The position numbers and the translations under genes were made by a program. 64,000 nt of DNA from the NCBI GenBank assembly GCA_021464415.1, contig CM038471.1, positions 76,056,414 to 76,120,413 of the forward strand. The letters are read 5' to 3'. The stretch comes from Lonicera japonica (lineage: Eukaryota > Streptophyta > Magnoliopsida > Dipsacales > Caprifoliaceae). Position 1 is the stretch's first letter. Each line of letters begins with the position of its first letter. Below the pieces are notes generated by a model. That model was not told where the DNA came from and ran no database searches. It saw only the letters and a program-made list of their open reading frames with translations. Below, piece by piece: positions 24,200-37,300 of this stretch.

Positions 24200-24714
24200 A
24201 AGGGTTGGCAATTTTTGAAACGACACGACAAAAGGAAACAAAACGAAATGAAATTGAGACAAAATAGAAATTGGCTATTGTGTTCAGGTTTTCATTTTTT
24301 TAACACGACCTCGGGTCGTTTTGTGTTCGTGTAAAAAAATTGACACAAAATTAACACGATTTAGACACGAAATTGGCACGATTTCACCACAATCTAGATA
24401 GAGCTTTAATTAATTAGTTTCTTCTTCATTTCTTGGCTATTCTTTCTCTTGTTTTCATTGGAATTCATGTTTTTCGTGTTTGGGTCGTGTTTAAATTGGG
24501 TCCTATACATATATATTGTGTGAAGACTTATTGAATTGATCTGTTCATCGTGCTATTCGTGTTTTTTGTGTTGAATCATGTTTAAATTGGGTCGTGTTTG
24601 TGTTAACCAAAAAAACACGACTTCGTATCGTGTCATTTTTGTGTTAAACTCTAAATTTCGGGTCGTGTCGTGTTAAGTCAAAACACGACGCGAAAACACG
24701 ATTTACCACCCCTA
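24200..24714. mobile_element. hAT-like non-autonomous element rich in ACACGA words
   Basis: The left end AAGGGTTGGCAA and the inverted right end TAGGGGTGGTAA are matching termini. ACAAGTAA (24192-24199) and ACAAATAA (24715-24722) form an 8-bp duplication with one mismatch. The interior is full of CACGAC/GTCGTG words in both orientations, a common feature of hAT subterminal regions. There is no open frame for a transposase. Confidence 0.7.
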
Positions 24715-24759
24715 ACAAATAATTTATTTTCACATTATTATTACATTTTTAATGTACGA

Positions 24760-27700
24760 ACCATACATTAGAAGGCGGTGAAATTGATTTTTACAATATA
24801 CCGACCAAATCGTTAAAAACATTACTTATGTGAGAAATATTTTATATTGCCAATAGTTTTCATTACATTAATCTTTCAGCGAACCAAACACATCTTCAAG
24901 CACTAAATTTTCCATCAAATTAATTGCCAACATAGAATGAATATTTTTGGCTAACTATCTTACTTTGCATGTTCGATGTAGGTGTAATTGGTATATGTTT
25001 GATTTGAATAATAAAAAAAAAAACGTAGAGAGTTATCTAGTAATTAAGTGTGAATGCAACTTAGATGGAAGAAAGGGTCAATTCTAACCCAAAGCTTACA
25101 TTTTTGATGAAAAAAGAGACCGCAAACATGAAATAGGTAATCCAAAAATTGACACAATTTAATCACAATTGAAAATTGGTAAACTTTGGAGTGAAAGCTC
25201 TAACAGTAAATTCCATTTTTTTTTCTACATTTTGGCAAAGCTTAAGGCAACATGCTATCTAATCATGAATTTCACGAACGAAGTGGATACAATTCGGGAC
25301 ATAAAACTAATATAATTACTAAAATATGTATCTTTCATGTTTTAGAACAATAAATTTAAGTTGGAATTTAAATTTAAATTCATAACCATTTATATAAATA
25401 TTGAAATACATATAGCGGAACCACTCAACTAAATCCATCTCACTGTCACATAATGTATTGAAAATACACATGATATTAAGAAACAAAATGTATAAGATTT
25501 CACGCGCATCTAGTGTATAGTTCTAGATTCTTTTAATTCCGGTTTTAATTAAAATTACCCACTTCAAATAAATAACATTTTTTATAATTCAAATCGATAG
25601 TTTACTTTGGTATCTTTTAAGAAAACGATAATTTTAATTTAATTAAAGATACAACTTTTTTTCTTTTTTTTTTTCATTTTGAGATTGGGGATATTGATTA
25701 TCTTAAAAAGAAATGCCGTTATCAATTTAAGACGATTAAAAAAAAATGTAACTATTAATTTAATTGGGAGAGACAGTACGTATTCCTTTTGTATAGAGGG
25801 CAAAATGATTCATTAACTCTTAAACGGCAATGATTATTCCATTTAAGCACAAACCGATGCAGTAGAGTGAATATGCGCCGTTTGAATTTGGTATGTATTA
25901 ATTCTTTGAAAATAGAAACCAATTAAACGAGCACACAGAAAAAGCATTGTAATTACTACAACATTCACAGATGTCATTTGATTTGGTTTATATCTAATTC
26001 AATATACTTTTTTTTTAATTAGCACATGAATAGAATCGTAATTAAAAATAGAAATTACAAAATTAAGATTTTTTTCGCGGGAAATTAAGAGATTACTTAA
26101 TGATAATTTATATTTTTTGCAAAAAATTAAATAATAAGTACGAAATGGCTAAAAAAGAAAAATTTACTTTGTATACACTCCATTTTAAAATTAGTGTCTT
26201 GAATTAAGTATGTATTTAGTGTATTGGTACCCACATTATCAAGGCAATTATTTTTTATTAGAATATAGTATTACTTTGAAAAATTATATTACAAATTTTA
26301 ATATTATATAATATTTCAATAATAATATGTTAATAGTGTTGTATATAAAGTGTAAAATGTGGCCAACAGCCAACAGTGAATCATGCCCATGGACGCTCCT
26401 ACCTTCACCTTAACATTACCAAAATAAGCATCACTGAAAGCTGACTTTATTGGTGGCCCTTACTTTATTTAGAGATGGAGAAAGTTTATTAGTTTAATGG
26501 GAAACTGACTAGGCAGTGGGGAAGTGAATTATTTGTAGGTCAAAAAAACAAAAAACAAAAATGAAGTTATGTTGGCCAATTGGAGCTCTTCTCAGAACTT
26601 CAGACACAATTGCTTTCTTTTCTTTTTATTTTTCACAGAAGTATTCTCACACTACATTGGGATGGGACTAATCATCTGCTTGCTATGACCGGCCACCACG
26701 TACCACAGCAGCAGAAACCCACCGATAGAGGCTCAGTCCCTATGATACAATTGCTTTCATTTAAGCTTTTTCTCTATGGCTTTTCTACAGTAGTACGTCT
26801 ATGGATGGATAGAGAATCAAATAAAGAAAAAATATCTTTTTAATGATACGTCTAAATTATTGTGTAGATGACATAGTAAAGTAATTATTTTTAGGCACAG
26901 AGAGTTTATAAATCATGTGAATATGAATATATGATGTGGCACTAAATAATGTGATTTATTACTCTCTTTATTACATATATGAATATGTATGCGTATATGT
27001 GAATATTGAAAAGAACTATACACTTTTTTGATAACCAACGCAGAAATACATACTGGACAACCCTTTTTTAAAGGATATTTATGAATACAAAAATGAAGTC
27101 AACACGGTGTCTAAAAGACCACGAGACATAGGAATATATATATATATATATACAACTTATTGATCTCATATAATGCATTATATTGGGGTACATTAATTTC
27201 GCATTCTATATTTTGCTTTTACTGCATGTATACACTAGAAGTAGTAGTAGTCTACTACTTCCCCAATCCAATTTATAGATGTGTTTTCCTAAGTGTGAAA
27301 TTATTGCATTCATTTATTTATTTATACCCCACAAAGCGCAACATACAGAACTTCGTGCATGAAAAAATCTTTTCACAATCTCTTTTCATCTGTTGGATTC
27401 CATTAATCAGTTTTAACAGTGGGGCATACATAATACTACTATATACATACATATTGGTGGCGCACATGCATAAGGATTTTCTTGCCATTAATTAGGAATG
27501 GCAAAGATGTCACTTGCTTGTCATTTAATTTGAGAATAACTCGAGTTTGGTAAGTGTAACTTTTTAGTCTTCTCTAATGTCATAGTATATATAACTATAT
27601 AAGCGCGTTTTTCCTTGCTTAACAAAATTATATATAATATATTATTTGAGCTTTAGTTAAAATGTGAAGCCATATAAATAAAATTGGATAATTGATGACA

Positions 27701-28168
27701 TGATTATATTTCTGGTAAATAGAATCAAAGTTGACATTTCAACTCGATCGATTGACTCATTTGATGATTAGTTTATCTTCGATCTATTAGAGTCCTATTA
27801 GTTATATATATGATATCTCTAATCACTCTTAATGCCGCACTTTGCTTTCCTAAGCTCTACCTCTCGAGCTAAATTAGCCAAAAATGAAATTAGGGGAGCC
27901 TCCCCTCCTCAAGTCATCGTTGACAAGCAGGCCAATAGTGCGATCGGCTTACATGCAGTACTTCAGAAGAAGAGCACGAAGGTCTACCAGAAAAACTGAA
28001 GATTAGACCATTAAATTAATACGTGCTCCTCCGAATGCCAAAATGGCCTGCTCGTGACCTTTCCGACTTGACGAGATCAGTACTATAAGCCAACCTCTCA
28101 GTTGGGATATAAATAAAGCATTGACAAATTGATTGATTGATTGATTGACCATCCCATCAATGATCAAC

Positions 28169-28170
<2 letters not shown>
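24760..28170. other. gene-poor AT-rich DNA, nothing recognised
   Basis: Open frames near 26580-26843 and 27160-27495 have no recognisable domain and no plausible splice partners. An (AT)n run lies at about 27136-27153. I see no RNA gene or clear element. Confidence 0.6.
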
Positions 28171-28171
<1 letters not shown>

Positions 28172-28207
<36 letters not shown>

Positions 28208-28414
28208 TTGGTGGATACAGCCAAGCAACACACAGAAGGGCTAATACCCCCTGGGGTAGGCCATTCCAACTAGATCCGCCATTAAGCTCTCCACAACTTC
28301 ATCCGGGGGGATAAGGATCCTAACATGCTGTTCACGCTGGGTAGCCCCCAGCTTTGCCATGCCATCAGCACACCTATTCGCTTCCCGCAAAACATGCCAT
28401 ACTCTGGCCTTGAC
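28172..28414 (-). mobile_element. LINE 3' fragment encoding the end of an RNase H domain
   Basis: Read on the minus strand from 28414 to a stop at 28241-28243, the frame gives VWHVLREANRCADGMAKLG and then about 35 residues. This is the C-terminal signature of the RNase H domain in plant L1-type LINEs. Downstream (lower coordinates) come a short untranslated stretch and a (TA)n tail at 28172-28205. Reverse transcriptase and endonuclease are missing, so this is a 5'-truncated copy. Confidence 0.75.
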
Positions 28415-28449
28415 TTGTCTTTTTATATATATATATCTCTAAAGTAATG

Positions 28450-30305
28450 CATTACCCAGACTTAATTAGACCCAAGTGGCCGGCCTAACAAATAGGATTA
28501 TTATTTTTGTGATACGTATTGTAACACGTACATCATGGGAAAAGGTTGCCAACGTACGTACGTACTCCACACTAGCTGTTCTATCAATATATAATCAGTT
28601 ATTCTAACCATAAAACAGTTATTATTGTAAATTTGTAATACGCGGTACAATTTAATTCTCTAAGCACAACTAATGTGTACTGCTCGACCATGTCTAACAA
28701 ATAAAATATTTCTAAGGGCCTGGAAAACCACCTTATACACATTTTCTCTCTTGTTGCTAATTAAGTATCTCCAATTCATACTTAGCACGGTGCTCAAATA
28801 TCTCACTAGATTTTGGCATCGTCGTTAAGCAACGAGGCTATCATCTCATGTTTTCAGAATATATGAATTGTACATTCGTAACACAACCTATATAATATAG
28901 TCGATCTTACATGGGATAGCAAATCCCAAGTTTGTCTATGAAGTGCGGATAGAATTGTATTAGCGTTTATAATTGATTTCTTTTGTGTAATATTCAGCCA
29001 TAGAGCCTCATTCGTAAGTGCTACAATATATTGTGGATTTGGAACCCCCATGGTTCTATACCTGAATCTATTAGCATGAAACATTTGACTTTTCCGAGCG
29101 AAATCCCCTAACATATGAAAGAGTGAGAAAGTGATTTTGTCGGTGTAAAATAAGAAACTTTCGTATCTTAATGCACGTGTTTAATTAATTCGCAGCTATT
29201 ACAGCGGATCTACCTTTTGAAAAATATGAGTCGAAGCACCCGGTGCTTAAAACGGTAACACGTAACTTGTCACTGCTATTAATAGTGACAGGTGCTGGAG
29301 ACACTAAAGCCTGTCAAGTATAAATTGGATTATGTGAGTTGAGATTGTAGTTGAACCGAGCTCGGAACGAATCATTCAAGTTTCCTCAAGCCCGACTAGG
29401 CGCACTTGCTATGCTCAAACTTAGCCATAATTTATTACTAGCTTTGGTCCTGCATGAATTTGAACACCCATGTATAGATTGAAGATGATTAATTTCTAAA
29501 CGCGTTTTGAGATTTGACTACAATATTAGGAGGTTTGTTACTTACGAAGATTTATTTTGTTTTTAAGCCTTTTTTAGAAGTTTGTAATCTTTTATTCTTT
29601 TCATACTTTTAACTACAAGTTGTTTTATTGTAATACAAACCAAAACCTATAAATGCTTGTTCACATACTTAAGCGAGTAAAGACTGTTACGATCCAAGTC
29701 ACTTGATGCTCAAGCGCAGCCTAAATTTTAATTTGGACTTAAAATTATGTTCACACTCAACCTGACTTAAACTCAACCAAATGTCGATGCTAAATTCTGC
29801 TAGCCAAACGTTCAATTTTTGGACCTATTCGACAAATTTTTTTACACCACATTGACTAATCCTCTTTTGCAGTCAACTAAATTGAGAGGCACAAAGCCTA
29901 CAAAATTGTGACTGTTTTTAACATAATCATTTAGCATAAAGGAAAAAAAATACTAAAACTGTGAATAAGCATATTACAAGAATGCATTAAAAACTGAATT
30001 AATTTTTAATTGCATGGACTCTTCCTTTGTCTCTGTCTATGCGTTAATACTAAATCAGACCACATCAGTTTTATTCCCTTTCATTTTCTCTTTATTTGAA
30101 TTACAGTTAACCCCTCCTCACCCTTTGGTTAACACTTATCAATGTGCTACAAAACCAATTTCCTTCCCTTTTATGGTACAATTAATTTGCTCATATAGTT
30201 TGCAATCAATAATATCCTCACCTTGCAATACCTCGACAAACCGTAACAAGGTTGCATACTATAAAATTGAAAGGTATTTCCTCTCATTTCTCTTTCTACA
30301 GACGA

Positions 30306-30339
<34 letters not shown>

Positions 30340-30610
30340 GATGGTTAACCAGCAAAAACCTTCTGAACAATATTCAAATATCAACCCCGTGCACTCCACG
30401 GGTACAAGTATATTTAGCTTTTAAAAGCTCGTTTATGAGCACAAGTTCAAGATTGGTAGGCTCGTTTATGTACTCAATCCAAGTCGAGTCCAGTTGGGGT
30501 AAAGTAAAATTCTCTCAAGCTCGGCTTGAGCATGAGTTTGTTGAGCATGACTAAGCTCCAGCTCGAGCTTGGTTCGTTAAAATTTTACCAAGCCCAAGCT
30601 TGAACACTCA
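28450..30610. other. gene-poor DNA with scattered transposon-like words
   Basis: No gene is supported. A (TA)n(GA)n microsatellite lies at about 30306-30340. The stretches 29330-29800 and 30420-30620 are rich in AAGCTCGAGCT-like words seen in subterminal parts of hAT-type elements, but borders could not be set. Confidence 0.5.
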
Positions 30611-31052
30611 CGGTGTGTTTAGCAACCCATTCTGAGCTTTGGAATTAGAAATGAAAGCAAATATTAGACTACACAATTCTCCAATGTGAAAATTAGGTTC
30701 CGTTCGGCTCGGCTGTTTGCCCCCACACTGATTTCCAACATTATTTAACAAAACATAAGATACAAAAACCACTCAAATCTCATTGATCTTGTATTATACA
30801 AATATGAAATTATTACTAAGAAATCCAATGTTACAACCACCTAGAACACAAAAACATAATACAACCATAAATGTTTTTTCACCTGCATGGGTCCATCTGA
30901 TACAAAAAGTTGGAAAGTGATTGAAAACGCTACGCGTGATCTGGTGAGATTTTAGATTGCTTTTTTGGTTTTTCCATTGAATTGAATTCTTCGGCAACGG
31001 TTAAGAAAATTTTCAATCATTGTCCTCCATTTTTTTATCAAACAGAGCCTAA

Positions 31053-31336
31053 GGCTCCGTTTGATTGCAAAGATGGAAAAAGAAAATAAATTTAGTTAGT
31101 TTGTGTAAAAAGATGGAAAATGAGGTGAGAGATGTTGCTCACTTTATGATTAGATATCCTCCATCCTACTATATTTTTTGTAGAAATTTTTACTCACCAC
31201 CAAGTAAAAAAAATTTCTTCATGAAAAAACTTAAAAATCAAGAGAATATCACTCCTATCAGTCAACTTATTTTCCATCATTTAACCAAAACTAACTCAAT
31301 TTATTTTCTTTTTCTACCTTGCAATCAAACGGAGCC
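31053..31336. mobile_element. Tourist-like MITE in the 3' region of AKR copy A
   Basis: The ends are GGCTCCGTTTGATTGCAA and its inverse, with inverted similarity running about 40 bases inward. TAA flanks each side (31050-31052, 31337-31339), the 3-bp duplication of PIF/Harbinger MITEs. The right end is 20 bases from the stop codon of AKR copy A, so the element probably supplies much of its 3' untranslated region. Confidence 0.8.
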
Positions 31337-31355
31337 TAAATATATGTTGAACAGA

Positions 31356-34300
31356 TCACTTGGTATCTTTTGGCAGTGGTGTATTTGCATACCTCCAAGA
31401 AACCTCCATAAAATTACCCGTAGCTTTATTCCCTGCTATCTCGTGGATCGCCACCGCATCTGAAATTTCCTTTATATCCTCTTTTGTGAGCTTAACTCGA
31501 ACCGAGCCAACATTATCATCAAGATTTTTTATCTTAGTTGTCCCTACAGCACACAAAGGGGATTAATTGAAAAACTGGTTTAACACAGTAACAGGGGTTA
31601 TTAATATGATCATTATAGAGTATCCATAATTAATAAAACGACGTCCAAATTTTTTTAGCTAAAGAGAAAGTCAATCAGATTTCTGATAGTCTTCAAAGAA
31701 CAAAAGGATATTATTTTTCAAAAATTCTTTATATAGGCATTATCCCATACAACTAAAGATTTCTTTGTACAGACATTATCACATACAGCTAGGACTAATT
31801 TTGTGAGCTTACTTTTTATGTAACTTATTTGTGTAAAATTATTATTTTGCAATATAAGTTGTAAAGACATTTATGTTACTCCATATAAGAAGGGCACCAT
31901 ATAAATCTACAAAATATAGAGGGACAAATGTAAATTTTCCAATACCTAGGGTTTGCCCATGTATCTCGGTCGGACCATCTCCGCCTAATTTCATTAAAAA
32001 AAAAAAAAAAGAGTCCATTTACCCCTATAAATGGAGGGTCCTTTTTCTTAAAAGAGAACCCTGCTTCTAGAGAGGAAGTCAGGACCTGTGTACAGTTGTG
32101 TATATGTATGTAACTATGAATAAAAGAATCAAAATGATGATGAGTGTCACTCACCGGGAATGGGCACAATATCGTTGCCCTGATGAAGAACCCATGCAAG
32201 AGCAAGTTGCGCAGGGGTGCATCCATGCTTTTTGGCCAATGCTTCTACTCTCTCATACATAATCTTGTTCTGGTCAAAGTTCGACCCTGTAAACCTAGGA
32301 TGTACCGCCTGAGATGGATACAAAGGGTTCATCACATTTTGTACTAAATGATTGAAATCAAGAACAATACTCAAAACATCGAAGGCTAGAAGCCTAGATG
32401 TATATTTATCCAGTTTTCATACCAGTGCACTATTTGCAGGCAAACTTTCCCTGGTTGCTTTGCCAGCGAAAAAAACCTCGACCAATTGGGCTGTAAGGTA
32501 CTATCCCAATACCAAGCTCCCTTTTTATGAAGAAGTAATGGCAAAAACAGAAAGGAAATCAGTTAGAGGAAACCTAGATGGTTTAAATAATTCAAGGCTT
32601 AGGTATACATGTATATACATGGTTTTTATGTGTGTGCATAATATAAAAATATTTATAGATGGTACTCCTAGGAAATCTTGAAGGAAAGTGCAGAAACCTG
32701 CAAAGTGGGATAATGTCTTCCTCAATGTCACGGGTCCAGAGGGAATACTCCATTTGTATTGCAGTGATAGGATGAACTGCATGGGCCCTCCTTATTGTGT
32801 CAGGATTAGCTTCAGATAGCCCGATGTACTTTATTTTACCCTCTTCCACCAATTTCTTAAGCTCTCCTATCTGCCCATCAGAAATAAAATGACTTTCAAC
32901 GTGTGCTCTCATAAAAAGGTTGGAAACTGATTGAACATACAATGCAAAATTTACAAGAAGTTAGAAAAAGAGACAAATTTGGTGAGATGTAATATTCCTT
33001 TTTGCAATTTTCCCATGGAGTGTGATTCTTTGGGTGGTGAGTAAGAAAATGTTTCCATGTAAAAAGTGGAAAAGATGGAGAACATCTCACCAAATCACTT
33101 ATCTCTTTTTTCACCTTCTTGTAAAACTTTAGTGTGTAGACAACAAGGTTCGAAAATTATTGAAAAACACTAATTTTTATAGAAGTTGGAAAAAGAGACA
33201 AGTGGTTAGGTGAAATGTTTCTAGTACTTTTGGGTTTTCCATGGAATCAAATTCTTCGGATGTGGGGTAAGAAAAAATTTCCACGGAAAATAAGAAAAAG
33301 ATCTCTCCTAGATTACTCATCTTTTTTCCCAACTTCTCTTAAAATTACTGTTGTTTTCAATCATTTTCGAGTTTTTATCAAACGGACCCTTAGTCAGCAG
33401 TCATCAGGAGTGGGTTAAGGAGAACACTTTCACTTGATTAAGTCAAGAGGAACATTATACCCAATTTTCGAAACAAAACCAAGACTTGAAATAATCAGGA
33501 TGCTTTGGCAAGAACAGGAAAAAAAAAATATAAGCAATAACACTTACAGTGTCCTCAATAGGTACGGTTGTATCAATTCGATGAACATAGTAGAGATCAA
33601 TGTAATCCACGTTGAGGCGCTTCAGGCTACCCTCACAGCATGAGCGTGCATATTCAGGAGTACCTTTCACTGTAACCTTAGTTGGTTCTATTTTGAAAAC
33701 CCCGAATTTTGTGGCTAGCTGGATCTTTTCTCTAGGCAAATGCTTTAGTGCCTGCAAGATTCGGTATCCACCACATGAAAACACACTTCTCAAAGGCAAG
33801 AGGAAAGTCCTTTATTTTTCTTTTTGGGCAAATATCCATAAAAGATTTGCTTTGTTGACATTAAAGTAATAGAAATTTCTGATTACACAGGCACATTAGG
33901 AATCTTAACTCTTAAGTCTATACTACCTTCTTCAAAAACAAATATTTTCTCAGTTATAAATCAAAAATAGTTATAGATGAGTAAAAGGGATATGTTTTTC
34001 ATCCAAGAAAGGACCTTAATGTGCAAAAATTATGCCTATTCCAGACCTTCATAGTCAGAGACCTACTCCCAAATGCTCAAATATTTTCCTCCCGTTTTAC
34101 AAGACAATGTGTTTCTCTTTAACAAAAATCGCATCCTACCACTAACCATTTTGCTAGTGTCACATCCCAGTCTGGCCCAATAAGATATTGTTCACTCTAG
34201 GCTCGCTCGAGCCCCCTCATATTTTTGCTTTTATCCCCAAAAGACCTCTTCTTAGGAAGTAGTGACCACACATATATAGCACATCAGTCCAACTCACCCA

Positions 34301-37300
34301 AGCTATGTGGCACATAACTCCCCTTAGTGTGTAGCTTACTAGTACTTCTGCAGTCACACACACGACATACAGCAGCCTGCGCACAACGTTAGGGTAGTTA
34401 CATCCATCACCCATAGGGATAAATGTCCTTGTTAACCCACTGCCGGCTTGTTTTCCCCTTTGATACCACTTTCACGTCTACTAGGCTGGACTGGGATGTG
34501 CCAGCTAGCTTGATAAATGTATATTCAGACATTCCTAGATTATGATGTGATAAATAATGGCATAAGAAAAATGGAATTAACCTAGATGCACAAAAATTAA
34601 TAGTAAACCAAGGTATTCTACTGGAAAATGAAACATAGAGCTAAACTGCAAGCTAGGCATTGTTGGCATAATAATGGCATTTTTTTATTTTTTTTGGTTA
34701 ATGTAATAATGGCATGTTTGAAGTGTACTGTTTAAAACAAACCATTGAATAACACCTTGCTGAGCATATATAGACAATTACCTTTCCCACCAATATCTCA
34801 TTAGCATGATCCACGCCATAAATATCTGACGTGTCAAAGAATGTAATTCCTCTATTGAAGCATTCCTTGATAATTTGAATGCCATCCTCCTCTGGAACAG
34901 GAGCATTGTAGATTCCAGTAAGACCCATACAGCCAAATCCCAACTTTGATACCTATGAGAGCAAAGATTTCCAAAACTAAGAAACTTAACAATTATTTAT
35001 TCATCAGCATATTAAAGATTGAAATTTTATCCTTAAGACAAGAATTAGCTTATCTCTTCAAACAAACTAACAAGAAAAACTCAAAATATAATAGATAAAA
35101 AGACTTCAGCAGCACCAAGTTCACATTGGCTCAGAAAGAGACTAGACTACAATAAAAAAAAATATCATTATATTCTGTCCTCTAGCATAGATAGATTTTC
35201 TTGATGACGAAGTATGTAATTGCAATTCAAAGTGCGTAGAACTAAAACTGGTCAAAGAAAATATTGTGGACCATAGGGATGTCTTTATAGAATTCTGTCA
35301 TGTTCCATGTCCTACTTCCATTGTTGCATCTTGTGTTTTGAGGTGGAAAACTTTTAATGCTAAACAGTGGTTTTGCCTGTCCTTGTACGGGTAAAAGTAC
35401 AACTGTTATGTCAAAGCTATAGCATGTACGGAATGGGGAACTGAAAGTCAGCAAGAGTCCGTTTGATAAAACGGGACAACGATTAAATTTTATGAGTTAA
35501 GTTGGAAAAAGAGATAAGTGATTTAGTGAGCCATTCAACATCTTTTCCTGTTTTTCATTGAATATTTTCTTACCCATCCCCCACATACTTGGATTGCACG
35601 GAAAAACTCAAAACCCGGAAAAGTAATAGTATATCACAACAAATCACTAATCTCTTTTCCAATTTTGAATAAAATTAGTAGTGTTTTCAATCATTTTCCA
35701 ACATTTTTACCAAATGCACCCTAAACATTTATTGATACGTCAACAACCCACATATTATTGCAGACAAAAAAATTTCTTGTTCCTAGCATAAGTGGGAATT
35801 TTCCATCTCAGTTACATAGCTTCTGTCTTGTTAGCTTCCATTTTGCAAAACTAAGGATTGGTGCTTTTCGTGATCATTCCCTCGCTATCTGTGTTGCAAC
35901 TCACTGCTAACTCTGTCATTTGGCATAAAATTTGCACTTTATAACTCAGTGATAAATGCTCTATTGCTCTGTTTAGGGGAGGATACAGGTTTTTGTGACT
36001 TCTACACGTTGACATGAGGTGATAATTTTCATTGGGGCAGCCACGGAGTTATGTTATCGGTCCATTTCACCATTAATATTTTGTGTTTTTTTGGTGGAAA
36101 AACTCCTACTTATAAGGTTCTTCTGATTAGTTCTTTATAGTGTTAAATCACTGTTAATTTTAAGTTAGTTCCTTAAAATATTGGTATCTCTTTCAGAGTT
36201 TTGAAGCTATATACGATCTCTGTCCCCAATTAAAAGTCCACCATTCTTTTTGGGAAGTCCGAACTAAGAGTCCATTTTCCTTTTTAGGACATAATCAATG
36301 TCCCAAATTTCACCATAAGTGAAAAGTTATGTTATTAACCCTTGATTATGTTAGAATTAGTGCATTCTTAGAGAAAGTGTGAAAGTCAAACTGGGGTATC
36401 TTTTTTGGTTTATTGTGAGATATTATGTGCTCCGAGGTGTGTAACAACCAATTATATTCATTAATAATTTCACTAGCATTATTTAAAATATAGCAATCTA
36501 GACAAAATTACTAGTCATATTTCCAGGAAATCACATGATGAACAACAGCTCATACTAAGTTTACAGGTTGTAGAATCTTCCACCCATAATTAGCAAACAA
36601 AGGCTTAGCATATACAGGTAAAGGGGGGAAAGTTGTCTGTGTAAAAAGGAATAAGGTTATACCTTTTTCGTACTTGTTGAAGGACCATTTATCCTAAGAA
36701 GTGCGAAGACCTCAGAGTCGAGTTCTTTAATTGCAATAGAGATACTTCTTCAGAAGTAAAATATATACGGGGTGAAATTATAAATATTTTTTCCAATATA
36801 TGATTGATGAACGGCTTAATCTATATATTAAAGCATCAAATGCAAAAACCCTCCAAACCTATGTGTGAAATTGCAAGAAACTTAAATTATTATTTGAGTA
36901 ACAAATCCCCCTAAACTACACATAATTGCATAACAACCCCCCCCCCCCCCCCCTCTTTCTCTTTCAAAAACCACACACACACACAAAAAAAAAACCTTTC
37001 CTTTTACTCGTTTAGGCACCATTTGGTTGTGGGTGAAACATCTTTACCCTATGAACGCAAATGTCATTGCCCAGTCCATTCCACTTTGGGCTCAAGTCTG
37101 CATGGTTTGACTTTTTTTCCAAAGGCCTCTTACTAGATGGACGAGTGACCACATATATATCATATCAATTCACCTCACCCAGGCGAAGTAGAAGCTTGCA
37201 AGCTCCTATTGTAGCCATACAAGGGTATACGTTGATTATGCTCATAAACACACAAATACCCCTCTGAATGTATCATGCAAAATTGATATGGCAACGTTGA

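Noticed and set aside
28003..28269. 88-codon minus-strand frame with an Ile-Tyr repeat
   Set aside because: The repeat is the (TA)n tail of a LINE. The true LINE reading frame there is a different one (28241-28414).
30014..30424. 136-codon open frame on the plus strand
   Set aside because: Low-complexity, with a microsatellite-encoded RERERE run. No splice partner, domain or promoter supports it.
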